Numbered from the stretch's first letter, positions 1 to 9,925 are shown. The stretch: DNA of 16,976 nucleotides from Asterionellopsis glacialis (GCA_014885115.2 WKLE02001320.1:1-16976), one strand, 5' to 3'. Numbers and translations are program-made. Notes: a model not told the origin generated them from the letters alone.

Positions 1-196
1 ATCATAATTTCTGCATTATTAACATAATATATGACATCCGTATTTTCCCGCAGCCCCAATCAGATGAAGTGGAGTCAGCGCGAACAAGAGACGAGAGATA
101 AATTCGAAATTGTATAAACATAGTCTTACCAGGAGAAAGGCAAAGGAAGCCTCTATCAGTACCAACTGCTTGCGTTTTGCAGAAAGATTCAAAATA

Positions 197-3100
197 ATGT
201 GTCCTCGTGAGGACATCGCCAGTAAGATGAGGTCCAACCTATTTTCGTATCCCGATATACCCGCAAAAGTTCGCAAAATTTTCTCCGTGCTTAGCTCACA
301 CTTTTTTGTCCTGAACTACGGATTTAACAACAACAGGGTTGAAAGAATCATCAGAAGATGATAAAATTCTTTCACAAAATGAATCTACAAATAGATCTTG
401 TTCATCGAACTGGAGTAGTCGCATGCACAGGTGGATTCATAAACCCACAAATAGTATGATTTTGAAAGTATCTCATCATGCCAGCACAAACCCCAAATCA
501 TATGTTACGGGGATAGCTGCATTTTCTCTTGCCATGATTTTGATTGGATTGTCAACTAATTTTTATATTGAAGATAAGGAAAATGTCTTGTTTACACCTC
601 TTGGGTCCCGATCTTTGGACCATTCGGATTGGATTGATAATGATAGCGGATTTTTAAAAGAACCTCGCACCATGGAATTTTTTATTCACAAAGATGGAGA
701 CAATGTAATGGGGAAAGAAGGTCTCAATCGTGTCTTTCAAGTATTTGATGCCATTCGTGATTTGGAAGATTACAAGAAGATATGTTCAAAAAGCCTGTTT
801 GGAATTGTCGACTATCAAACTGGTCAAACAACCTGTCCGGTTGACAGTGTGACTCGATTTTGGAATCATTCCTCAACCCATTTTCATAGTACTGTATCAT
901 CATCAGATGACGCTATGGCAGCCATCTCCGAACCAAACTATCCTGATAAAGGACCTGTCGATATTGTCAAAATCGTTGGAAACACACAATACGACAATGA
1001 TTTACAACGATACACTTTTGCACATTCTTACAAAATCAGTATTCACTTGCCTCGATATGATGACATAGTTCAACAAGAATCAGCTGATTTTGAGGCGACA
1101 GTTCTTGATTTAGTCCACAGCATTCGTGACGAATGGAAGAAGGAAGAAGGAAATCGTTTTCGTTTAGATTTCTTTGCAGTTCGATCATTTGCAGATGAAT
1201 TTAATCGGGCAATTCTCAAGGATCTTCCTTTGGTCCCACTTGTATTGTGAGTTGAAACAAGTATGAGGAAAAATCAATACATTGTTTGCAGAACAATTCT
1301 GCTACTTATGACGTTGTTGTTTTGTTTGTTTCATTTTACATTTTTTTTATTATTGGATATGCATAGTATAATTATGTCCATCTTTTGTATTCTATACTTT
1401 TCGAAAAAGAACAAAGTAAAATCACGTGGACTGTTGGGGCTTGGTGCAGTTGTTACTGTACTTCTTTCTTTATTTACATCCTATGGATTGATGTTCATTA
1501 TTGGTGTACCACTTACATCTATGACACAGGTACGTCTTCTGTGATGGCATTTCTCCCCGTGACAAATCAATTCTCAACCTTATACGGGCTTTACTATTTG
1601 CTTTCAAAAGATTCTACCTTTCATCATGTTTGGTATTGGTTTAGATGATGTTTTTGTCATTATTGGTGAATTTGAACGATTAAAACCAACCATGCATGTC
1701 GTAGATCGGATCCAAAAAACGATAAATACAACCGGAGTCAGTATTTTGTTGACAACATTGACATCTGTTCTGGCATTTGCTGTTGGTTGCTCATCAACTG
1801 TTCCTCTTGTTAGATGGTTGTGCCTTTATGCGTTTCCTACAGTGTTCACCATTTTCTTGTACTCGGTACGTCTCATTTACAGTTTACCTTTGCAACTACT
1901 GTGCTAGTCCTACTACTGTACACTGTACTCGTGCGTGCTTTGCCTCACACTACAGAATTGATTTGTCAGATAACTTTCTTTGTAGCTCTGATTGTGCTTG
2001 ATGAAAGAAGGATGGAAAATAATCGGAGTGGTTGCTTGGTCTGCTGTAAACTTGAAGAAACCCAAGAAGGAGAGAGTAGAGTCGACACTTCAGAAGAGGA
2101 AGGAGAAGGTGAAAATGAGGTGAAAAACGATAAAAACAGCGAAGCTCCTCCTATTGATAGATTTATGCTTTGGTATGGCAAAAAACTAATGCAAACATGG
2201 GTTAAAATTGCAGTAGTCGTTGTGTCAGTAGGCATGTTTGCGGGATTGGCCTATAGCACTACTCTTTTAGAAGTTTATTTCAACTTTGTTGATGTCCTTC
2301 CAACTGATAGGTATGTATACACTTCAAATTTCATTGAATGGTTATTTGGATTTGCCGCACTCTATTCCCTCACATCAGTGAGCTTCCTGTGTTCTCTATA
2401 GCTACGTTGCAGATTATATTTATGTCGGAAATAACTATATCGAAAGCACCCGTGCAAATCCTTACGTAAGATCCCTGATATTGCTACCCAAATGAAACAC
2501 TTTAAATCACAGATTTAGCTAAAAACCTCTTTCGTTCTCTCTCTAATCTTGAAAAAATCAAGGTATTCTTTCGCTTTGAAAATCAATCGGATCCTGACAT
2601 TCAAAATGCTATGGAGTCATATATCGATCAGTTGGTACAAGATGTAGATGCAATTGAAGTAGAACCACCCTCCTTTTGGTTAAAACGTTTCAAGAACTTT
2701 ACAAACACGACAGACATGAAGTCATTGACTTTTGTAGAACAGATGGATGAATTTTTGAAAAGTTCTGGTAAACATCATGTTACAGATATTGTTCGAGATG
2801 AAACCTTTGGTACCGTATTGGCTTCCCGTTGTCAAATTCCAATGTATGGTGTTGACTTCAATGATGTCGATAGTCAAGTTAATGCATTAGAATCTCAACG
2901 ATCTGTATCAGCAAACCAACCAATTAATCAAGGACGTAAAGATTGGTCATTCTTTACACTTGATTACATGTATTTTATTTGGGAATTCTATGCGGTAAGT
3001 AGTATTCTTTGCTTTACTTTGTACCCTTTGATATTGATGCTTTATCCCTTTGTTTTTCATATCTATATGTATATCATTGATTGCTTCCAATATTTCCAGG

Positions 3101-3846
3101 TTGTTGTGGAAGAACTTATCACATCTACACTTTTGGGTATTGTTATGGTAACTTTGGTGTCATTGATCTTTATGCCACACTGGAGTGGCTTTCTCTTTGT
3201 AAGTCCAGAGCTGCATTCTTGACTGACACATGTCTTACCTTGAAAATACGTACTTGCAGACTAACATTTCACGTGCCAACTTACTTACTGTATTAAATAG
3301 GTTGGACCTTTCATCACAATACTTTATATTGATCTGATGGGTGTTTTACAATTAGCTCAGATTGATATTGGACCTGTACCGTATGTAGGTTTGATTATGA
3401 GTATTGGGTTAATGGTGGATTTTATTGTTCATATAGTATTACGATACTTTGAATCCAAGGAAAAATCCCGTGAAGCCAAAGTTATGGATACGTTATGTTC
3501 CATGGGTGCATCTGTATTTGTGGGTGGTGTATCCACTCTTTTAGGTGTGATACCTTTGGCATTTAGTTCGACAGATGTGTTCTTTACCATCTTTGTTATA
3601 TTCTGTGGCTTAGTCGTATTGGGTATGTTTCATGGTTTAGTTGTTCTTCCGGTACGTTTATTTGAGATGGTGAAGTACATTTTTGTCTTCCACTTTGTTA
3701 TTTCTCATTATTATCTCTACCAAGGTTCTGTGTCGGGATAAATAGTTCTCAACCTTTGATTCTTTGTTTTCAAACTTCTTCGTTTTCATTACTTTTTTAC
3801 AATTGGTAAGGTGATCTTGTCGATCATTGGGCCAACAAACGCTTAG
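197..3846 (+). CDS. Patched/NPC1-like 12-TM RND-family membrane protein (9-10 exons)
   Basis: Exons assembled in phase: 197-221 (probable), 337-1246, 1367-1529, 1611-1865, 1970-2310, 2402-2465, 2563-2994, 3100-3198, 3301-3651, 3811-3846, giving 891 aa. All junctions are GT-AG. TM1 is at about residues 64-84, followed by a luminal/extracellular domain to about 305. TM2-TM6 form the sterol-sensing-like block, with GIGLDDVF in TM4 (Asp378, Asp379) and ITFFVALIVLDERR closing it. A second large external domain starts after TM7 with DVLPTDSYV. TM8-TM12 include SIGLMVDF in TM10 (Asp803) and end in GLVVLPVILSIIGP. In RND proteins such TM4/TM10 acidic residues carry ion coupling; the family moves sterols, lipids or lipidated ligands. 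The substrate here is unknown. The first in-frame Met of the second exon is at 423; starting there gives 854 aa. A preceding TTG at 339 is not a credible start. Confidence 0.87.
222..336 (+). other. Probable 5' intron of the Patched-like gene
   Basis: GTAAGA at 222 and CAACAACAG ending at 336 bound a 115-bp segment, the size of the other introns in this gene (81-159 bp). The frame upstream of the large exon is closed by TGA at 312-314, so the open frame running up to 337 needs either this splice or initiation at the ATG at 423. Joining 221 to 337 links ATG 197 (MCPREDIA) in phase to the RLKESSEDD reading. It is the first in-frame ATG after a stop at 65-67. Confidence 0.5.
1866..1969 (+). other. 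Intron of the Patched-like gene with two competing acceptors
   Basis: The donor is GTACGT at 1866. Using the AG at 1968-1969 gives FLYS joined to ITFFVALIVLDERR, which keeps the length of the family's TM6 consensus (FxYQITFF). A second AG at 1954-1955, 14 nt upstream, would read TCG AAT TGA and stop at once. The distal acceptor is therefore the productive one. Confidence 0.8.
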
Positions 3847-4219
3847 CAAAAAGGGAATTAGCTGAAACAATACTCTAGGTTTTGCCTATAGTATACCAGT
3901 ACTTGTGATTATTTGTTTAGGAAATGATTAGTTGGAAACGTTTGTCTGTCATTTGTATTTGCTTTTGGTACATTCTTTGTTCGGACTTTACTTAATAACT
4001 TTTACAGCAAAACAAAGAAGATGTACAAAGAAAAAGGCACAGTCTTTCTAGAGTTTTTTTCATTTAGACGCTAAACAACAATGCGTTTGTCGAGCTGAGA
4101 GAACCAGGAGTGAGAAAGCTTCTCAATCATCTCTCTCTGGAAAACAAAATTATAGTCTAGTTGAAATCTAATAATGTTAAAGTTTCTCAATAGTCATTTC
4201 TTGAGACGGTATTTATCGA
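3847..4219. other. Convergent 3' spacer between the Patched-like gene and WDR12
   Basis: 373 bp with no supportable gene. It must hold both 3' UTRs and poly(A) sites. The one clear structure is the 14-bp inverted repeat at 3968-4026, followed by a run of T at 4055-4061. No tRNA-like B box was seen on either strand. Confidence 0.6.
3968..4026. repeat. Imperfect inverted repeat (14-bp stem, 2-nt bulge)
   Basis: GTACATTCTTTGTT at 3968-3981 pairs with AACAAAGAA (4011-4019) and TGTAC (4022-4026), leaving GA as a 2-nt bulge and a 29-nt loop. It lies 122 bp after the Patched-like stop on the + strand and about 190 bp beyond the WDR12 stop on the - strand, so it probably falls in one or both 3' UTRs. 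A role in 3'-end formation or mRNA stability is inference only. Confidence 0.6.
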
Positions 4220-5740
4220 TTATGACGAGGAACAAACATATTGTTTCACAATACAATCTGTACCGCCTGTGTAAATCACATTACCACTATCATATGCTAA
4301 ACATAAACCCTTTTCTTCTTTCGGGAATGTACGGACTGTATAGAGAGGTAATGATGATCGGATATCCCAAACTTTCATTGTACCGTCATAACTTGTTGAT
4401 GCCAATACATACGGATTTTGAGGTGACCATTGTACATCTGATACCCAACCCTTGTGACTTGGTTTGAAGGTTGAATCAGATACAACAGATGCTGCCGTAG
4501 TAGTACCATCTGCACCTTTTGTAGATGTTCGTACATCCCATAATCGTACAGTACAATCTGGATGACCCGTAGCTACTACACCTTGAGAATGATACGATGT
4601 ATCTAAGCATGATACAACACGAGAACCATTTAACGTTAACAAACAATCTTGCCGTTCCACATCCCATACCTTAATGCTGTTATCCCAACTTCCTGTAATG
4701 ATACTGGTCGGATTTTGTTGTGACAATGAATCATTCCCCCATGACAAACCGCTCATTTGAGATACATGAGCTCTCCATGATGCCTTTGGATTGCATGATC
4801 TGGGTTTTGAAGTTAACGATCCCTTTTTATTACTACTGCGTTTTCCCTTTTTACGTTTCTTGCTAGGTTCTTCTTCGTCGTCACCATCTCCATCTTGCTC
4901 TTCCTCCATAGTAGTGTCATGTTCCCAAATACATAATCCACCATCCCAATCACCACTTGCCATTAAAAGTTTGTTTTGATCCTTGCATACAATATCTACA
5001 CAACCAATGGATGCTGAATGGCCATTTACATAATTACTATGCAATATTAATTCTTTTTTTTTGGTATCAAATTTATGTGTCGTTAATGTTTGATCTAATG
5101 ATCCTGTAGCTACCCACAACGAATCGTCGTCGTTCGCGGTTGTTGCTGAAAGACATTTGATTGGACCACCATGCGCTTGAATGGAGGCTACTGTTTTGAC
5201 TTTCGTTGTATCATCCTTGTTGTTCTTTGTATTATGAATGCGAATAGAACCATCATATCCACCCGTACATAAATGATGAGTGTTGGACATGAATGCCATG
5301 GTTGAAATCCAATCAGGTAATTCTTCACTATCTCCTTGATGTTCAGGGGATGTTTGCGCTGGAAAGTAGGTAATGGGTACGGCTTGTTCTAAGCTCAATC
5401 CATATCTTCGTGCTGCGGTTTCAACGCCTGTTCGTAATAATTTTTTTTCAAGTAAAAAATCAAATGGTATCGATGGAAGTTTGGAAGAGGAGGAATTATT
5501 GGAATCCACCGAGGCATCGTCGTCCTCGTCGTCGCCAACCACACGACGATCTAATAAATGATTAATCACAGCTGACAAACCCTTACGACGAATATCAGAT
5601 GGAACAGCTATGGGTTCCGTTGGTACTTCTAAAGAACGATCAACGACAGAAGGATCCAAAACAAAGGCAACACGAATTTGTTCGCCTTCATCATCACTTC
5701 CATCACTACTGTCACTGCTACTATCTCTGTCTGGAGCCAT
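4220..5740 (-). CDS. WDR12: WDR12/Ytm1 ribosome biogenesis protein (PeBoW complex)
   Basis: Single exon, 506 aa, from ATG at 5740 to TAA at 4222-4220. After a short acidic leader (1-20) there is an NLE (Notchless-like, ubiquitin-fold) domain at about 21-135: IRVAFVLDP, EPIAVPSDI, INHLLDRR, IPFDFLLEKKLLRT, GLSLEQAVPITY. Seven WD repeats follow, ending near GGYDGSIRIHN (160-170), ATGSLDQTLTTHKF (211-224), ASGDWDGGLCIWE (261-273), ITGSWDNSIKVWD (348-360), ATGHPDCTVRLWD (390-402), ASTSYDGTMKVWD (447-459) and TGGTDCIVKQY (491-501). In yeast and animals Ytm1/WDR12 joins Nop7/PES1 and Erb1/BOP1 in the nucleolus to process 27S/32S pre-rRNA, and its NLE domain is gripped by the Rea1/Midasin MIDAS. Glu118 aligns by eye with the MIDAS-binding Glu (human E78). 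An acidic then lysine-rich insert at 279-307 resembles the NLS loop at the same place in human WDR12. Confidence 0.95.
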   Translation of the reverse strand: MAPDRDSSSDSSDGSDDEGEQIRVAFVLDPSVVDRSLEVPTEPIAVPSDIRRKGLSAVINHLLDRRVVGDDEDDDASVDSNNSSSSKLPSIPFDFLLEKKLLRTGVETAARRYGLSLEQAVPITYFPAQTSPEHQGDSEELPDWISTMAFMSNTHHLCTGGYDGSIRIHNTKNNKDDTTKVKTVASIQAHGGPIKCLSATTANDDDSLWVATGSLDQTLTTHKFDTKKKELILHSNYVNGHSASIGCVDIVCKDQNKLLMASGDWDGGLCIWEHDTTMEEEQDGDGDDEEEPSKKRKKGKRSSNKKGSLTSKPRSCNPKASWRAHVSQMSGLSWGNDSLSQQNPTSIITGSWDNSIKVWDVERQDCLLTLNGSRVVSCLDTSYHSQGVVATGHPDCTVRLWDVRTSTKGADGTTTAASVVSDSTFKPSHKGWVSDVQWSPQNPYVLASTSYDGTMKVWDIRSSLPLYTVRTFPKEEKGLCLAYDSGNVIYTGGTDCIVKQYVCSSS

Positions 5741-6452
5741 AATTTCAATATAGTGTTGTTGTGCTCTCTCGGGAGTAGAGTTGTGATAAATACTTCAACT
5801 TTACAGGTGTATCAATGATTACCAAACAACTTGGTCGAGATTGGGTTTTGATAAGTTCCCTTTTTTGGAAGAACAAAACAAAATCCCCCCCAAAAAGAAA
5901 GAAAAAAATGTGAGAAAAGCAACGCCCTGGAAAAATAGCTCCGATGGACCACCTTGAATGGGTTATGAGTCTAGTTGGAGATAATCGACTGCCAATAATT
6001 TTCCCTACGAGAGGACCCGGAAATTGATTTTTTTGAAAAAGCAAACACACATGCGAAATTGCGCTCAACCTCACATGTTCAAATTAGGTGTAAGTAAATA
6101 GTATAATCTATTTTATATGGAGTTCTCAATCATGCATTCGTTAATGACATGTTGAAGAAAAAAATCATATATTTTTTTAGAAGATTTACGAACATCTAAA
6201 AATAATGGTCGACAGACCTAAAAAAATTTCTTCGAGATTTCGAGCCCCAACAAACTTCTCAACACAATACCTGTAGTATTGTTGTGGAGGGCTCTTTTGT
6301 TGACAAAGTAAAAATATCAGGACTCAAAGTAATTATCATTGCGGATAACATTTTGTTGGTTGTTATAAAGAAAAAGAGCCAAAGAAAAGAGAAACAAATG
6401 ACTTTATAAAAACACACAATAATCTCAAAGAACATCGAGAAACAAAAATAAA
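5741..6452. other. Divergent intergenic region between WDR12 and the PPR gene
   Basis: 712 bp between two start codons facing away from each other, so it holds both promoters and 5' UTRs. It is AT-rich with many A and T runs. A 7-bp inverted repeat (ACAATAC/GTATTGT, 5-nt loop) lies around 6264-6282. I see no tRNA, no conserved protein and no TATA box at a convincing distance from either start. The A-rich stretch just before 6453 (AACAAAAATAAA) looks like a normal leader. Confidence 0.6.
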
Positions 6453-9417
6453 ATGAGTTTTCTTTGTCGACAAATTTTACAAACAAGGAAGAGAGCCACT
6501 ACTACTACTACTACTACTGCTACAAGTAATCATTCTTATGCAAATGTGTGGTCTTCAATAGTACCTGGCGCAAATTTGCAAGATGAATTATCATCAATAC
6601 TATCTGGAAGTAATTGGTGTAGCAGAAAGTATTCCACACTTGATGATAGGAGGAGTCCACAATTTGCACTTACAAATAATCATCATGCCAACTCCATGAG
6701 AAGACCATTATCGTTCACGACCGAATCAGCACGTTACTTTTCTTCCACTGATTCTAAAGACGACGACAAAAATAAAGAAATCAATGTTGGTATAGATATT
6801 GATCCATCGATACAAGAATGTGTAGACCATCATGATGCAGAACAGGCAGAACAAATGTTACAACAACGAAAACAATTGCAGTCATTACTCGACAACAATG
6901 AGGCAGAACAACAATCATCGTCATCGACTGCTACTTTGGATGTAGACACGTACACAGCCGTATTAGATGCATGGATATCACATCAGCAAGATGTATTAGA
7001 AGTTATGGATTCACCACAAGCCTTGGTAGCTGAATTATACAAGGCAGCAGATCATGCCAATGGTGTATTAGATATCATGCTGGAAGAATCTATGAAAAAA
7101 ACTGACAATGATTTAGTACGTCCAACATCGCATCATTATGATGCTGTATTAAAGGCATGGTGGAATGTATGTGAATACAATGACAAATATAAAATGACCA
7201 AAGTAAATGCTCCCGCCTCCAATAACGGAATCAAAATGAAAGATTTCACCAAAGGTGTGCCACAACGTGCACAACGTGTATTGGATCAAATGGAATACCA
7301 AAGTAATGAAATTCATGATTTGCAACCATCTATAGAAAGTTATAATTGGGTTATGGACATATGGTCTAAAAGTAACGAACATTTAAAAGCTACCATGGCA
7401 CAATCTATCTACGGACGTTTGGGCACGAGTGGAATTAGTGCGAGTGGTGGAAGGAAAGTACAACCTAAAACAAACACAATACAAAACACAAGTAGTACTA
7501 GTAATTCATTAAGTGCGAGCGATAAATGGGGTATCGAGCCTGACTCCGCTACACACCGGATTATGATTCAAGCATGGTGTACATCACCAGATGAAAAAGG
7601 TGCCGCCTTTCATGCTACAGGCCATTTGATGAGATTGCAAGATGGCTTTGCAAAACAAGATGTTGAAGAAATGGAACCTACCATGAAGGATTATCATTCA
7701 GTATTAAAAGCATGGTCTCACGCTAAGAAGTAAGTGTCTTACTGGTTATTGATTTTTGGGTGCTCTCAGATATCATTTTGTTGTTGTGTGGTATCTGTTT
7801 CTTTCTGGTTTTCCCTTGATTTATATACATAACACTCACCCTCACCCTCACCACTTATGCGATAACTATTCTTACTTCTTGCATTGTTGATCATTCAGAA
7901 ATAAGACAGCCTATAAGAAGGCAATGAATATTTTAAAGTCCATGGATAAGTTGTATATGGACCGTTTTACAGAACTTCGTCCAGATGAAACTTGTTTTAA
8001 ATATGTTCTTCAAACATTAGCAAATGCACCACCGCCATCTCCCTCTTCCTACTCTTCTTCATCTGCTACCAGTAGTAGCAATGATATAGGTGAACTAGTA
8101 GATCAAATTTTGGATCAAATGGAAGAACGTCTCTTTGTTCCAGATACAGAATGTTATGGTGCAGCCATACGTGCATGGAGGAATCATGCTGTGTTAGATA
8201 CTAAACGTGCAAGGCCCCAAGAAGACGCTGCACGTGCAAATGCACTGCTTAAATCTATGGAACGTGCCTATCATCGTACAAGTACATCATTAATTAAACC
8301 TACCACTGACCATTATAATGATGTGATCCAAGCGTGGTCTGTCTGTAAGTTTGCATCCTTAACGGTTACAGCAGGTGAATTGGCAGAAAAACTGTTAATG
8401 GTATTAGAACAAGGAGGGGACATTGATGAAGTCGACGAGGATGAAACAATAAGTGCAGGCTTGAAACCCAATACGAACAGTTATGTTTGGACGTTGAATG
8501 CATATGCAAATAGTGATATGGAAGATAAAGTCGATCGTGCAATGGCGGTTTTTGATCGTCTCAAGAAACGGGCAGCGGCATCAGATTCCGCAGCTGCAGT
8601 AGCGGCTACTGTGGGTAATGATTCAACATTATCAGATGTGAATGCCATTCAAGTTACGACCAATGCCGCCAACGCCATGATGAAGGTCTGTGCATCAGCA
8701 ACTACAGGTACTGACGAGGAAAAGAAGGCTAGACTCCGAACTGTATTAGCCATTATGGCAGACCTTGAACGGACGAAAACTACTTCCAAGATTTCCTCGG
8801 ATGACAAAGTAGCCAAGGAAGGCAAGGTAGTATCCTCTCTGGGAGGACCACCCAACTGTAAAAGTTTTCGAATTTTATTGGAAGCATGTGCTAATTTGTT
8901 ACCCTCTGGTGGTGTAGAGCGTAGTCGTGCATTAGAAATGGCATTCAAAAAGTGTTGTAATGCTGGTCTTGTGGATGTTGATGTTTTGCAACTCTTCGAA
9001 GAAAAGGCCCCACGTGATTTGTACCACACCATGGTGATTGCCGAGGGTATTGAAGAAGAAGGGACGGGAACTAAAATGGTCCCTCCCGAATGGACACGAC
9101 ATTTATCCCATCGTGTGTTAACAATTGATGGACGTCGACCACCACCACTTAGTATTGAAGGGAGATACGTCATGACGCCTGCCTTATATGAAAACCGAAT
9201 GAGAAAATTACGTAAACGAGTGAATCAACGTTTAATACGAGGTGGCCGTTTGCGTATTCCTAAAAGGAAGAAAAGGTTTCGTGGTGGTGGCGGTAGCGAC
9301 TTAACCAACAAAGAAAGAATTTCTGATGCATCATTATCCATGAATAATCGTGCTGATGATGTATCTTCTACAAACAGTACTACAGCGAAAGATGCATCTA
9401 TCACAACAGATGCATAA
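6453..9417 (+). CDS. Pentatricopeptide repeat protein, probably mitochondrial
   Basis: Two exons, 6453-7729 and 7899-9417, join in phase (HAK-K-NKTAY) to give 931 aa. The first 60 residues are poor in acidic residues and carry Arg/Lys and Ser/Thr with a Thr7 run, as in a mitochondrial presequence. PPR-type helix pairs recur with the signature [K/R/Q/E]P-T/S/D-xxxY-xxV-xxAW: DVDTYTAVLDAW (163-174), RPTSHHYDAVLKAW (223-236), QPSIESYNWVMDIW (291-304), EPDSATHRIMIQAW (362-375), EPTMKDYHSVLKAW (408-421), RPDETCFKYV (453), VPDTECYGAAIRAW (506), KPTTDHYNDVIQAW (559), KPNTNSYVWTLNAY (615). The C-terminus is strongly basic (RMRKLRKRVNQ to PKRKKRF, about 864-895), fitting RNA contact. PPR proteins bind organelle RNA to aid processing, stability or translation; the target is unknown. 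Non-canonical spacers between repeats are long and low-complexity. Confidence 0.87.
6498..6518 (+). repeat. (ACT)7 microsatellite in the PPR presequence
   Basis: Seven perfect ACT codons encode Thr16 to Thr22 in the putative transit peptide. The run is in frame, so changes in copy number would only alter presequence length. Confidence 0.9.
7730..7898 (+). other. Intron of the PPR gene
   Basis: Donor GTAAGT at 7730 and acceptor TTCAG ending at 7898; 169 bp, phase 2. Read-through meets TAA at 7731. The splice falls inside a repeat, right after the helix YHSVLKAWSHAKK. The intron carries a (CTCACC)3 tract. Confidence 0.92.
7835..7852 (+). repeat. (CTCACC)3 tandem repeat in the PPR intron
   Basis: Three perfect 6-bp units, pyrimidine-rich, about 46 nt before the acceptor. 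It may be part of the polypyrimidine/branch region or an incidental hexanucleotide repeat. Confidence 0.8.
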
Positions 9418-9641
9418 AAAAAGTTCCCATGTAAATAGTTGACTTTAATTCAATTATAGTCCACGATGTACTACGACCTACGACTAATAATTTTGTTGTT
9501 ATGACATACCTGACAATTTCGTTGTTGTGTCTAGAACATTGTAAGAGTGATTGGCTGGATGATGGCTTATTCCTTACTGTGAGAATTGTTGCTTTTAGAC
9601 TTTGTGTGCTGTGTCTCCAATTGTGATCCTAAAACAAAAAC

Positions 9642-9725
9642 AAAAAAAAGACAGGCGACTCGATCTCTTCAACTGAGCGGTTTGATATCGAAGTAATTAA
9701 GATATGATTTGCTGTAAGCCGACTG
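9642..9725 (-). ncRNA. Candidate small RNA, copy A (Pol III-type unit)
   Basis: Read on the - strand, the segment starts with CAGTCGGC (9725-9718) and ends with GTCGCCTG (9659-9652). As RNA these arms pair at 7 of 8 positions, counting one G-U. TC and then eight T (9649-9642) follow, with further T-runs to 9631, as in an RNA polymerase III terminator. Internal motifs shared with copy B are TACAGCAA, ATATCTTAATT and AGATCGAGTCG. The predicted RNA is about 75 nt plus a U tail. A TATA box starts 28 nt upstream. It is not U6 (no ACAGAGA), not a box C/D snoRNA (no RUGAUGA) and not a tRNA (no B box). Expression is not shown by the sequence. Confidence 0.5.
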
Positions 9726-9786
9726 AATAGAAAGGTACTTTTTCTTTTATATAAAGCTTGAGGAAATGCTTTTGAAGGAATCATGC
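9726..9786 (-). promoter_or_regulatory. PSE-like plus TATA promoter of copy A
   Basis: On the - strand, GCATGATT (9786-9779) lies 25 nt before TATATAAAA (9753-9745), whose first base is 28 nt before the first base of the stem. Copy B keeps both boxes and both spacings within 1 nt. In plants, snRNA genes made by Pol III have an upstream element about 23-26 bp before a TATA box near -30. This layout is similar, although the box sequence differs. Confidence 0.5.
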
Positions 9787-9925
9787 TCATGTTTTTGTGG
9801 TGATATTTAATAATACTTTGTGTTCATTCGTGTGTATCAAAGATGGATGATGGTTTTGACGGGACTTGCTTAACCGGTTAAAAGATTTTTCACTTCCCAG
9901 AAAAAACAGGTCTGCATAACAAATT
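9787..9925 (-). promoter_or_regulatory. Upstream block shared with copy B
   Basis: Short matches continue beyond the core promoter in the same order as in copy B: CACGAAT (9832-9826), CAAGTCCC (9868-9861), GAAGTGA (near 9895-9889) and ATTTGTTA (9924-9917). The matching blocks at 10677-10671, 10701-10694, about 10716-10710 and 10736-10729 are collinear with small indels. This suggests that one unit with its whole upstream region was duplicated. Confidence 0.4.

Noticed and set aside
5745..6074. 109-codon - strand open frame upstream of WDR12
   Set aside because: It lies in the divergent promoter region, is out of frame with WDR12, has no recognisable motif and an erratic composition with runs such as IFFFLFGG. 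It is probably non-coding.
6111..6135. A third GCATGATT plus ATATAAAA pair on the - strand in the WDR12-PPR spacer
   Set aside because: The two boxes are only about 9 nt apart instead of 25-26, and no stem or matching core follows. It is a chance match.
8649..9173. 174-codon - strand open frame inside the PPR gene
   Set aside because: It lies wholly opposite the second PPR exon, whose + strand frame has clear PPR helices and a basic tail. It is a codon-bias shadow.
9665..9680. tRNA A-box-like string on the - strand inside copy A (CCGCTCAGTTGAAGAG)
   Set aside because: No B box (GGTTCGANNCC) follows, no cloverleaf can be drawn, and this part is missing from copy B. A tRNA or tRNA-derived SINE head is therefore not supported.
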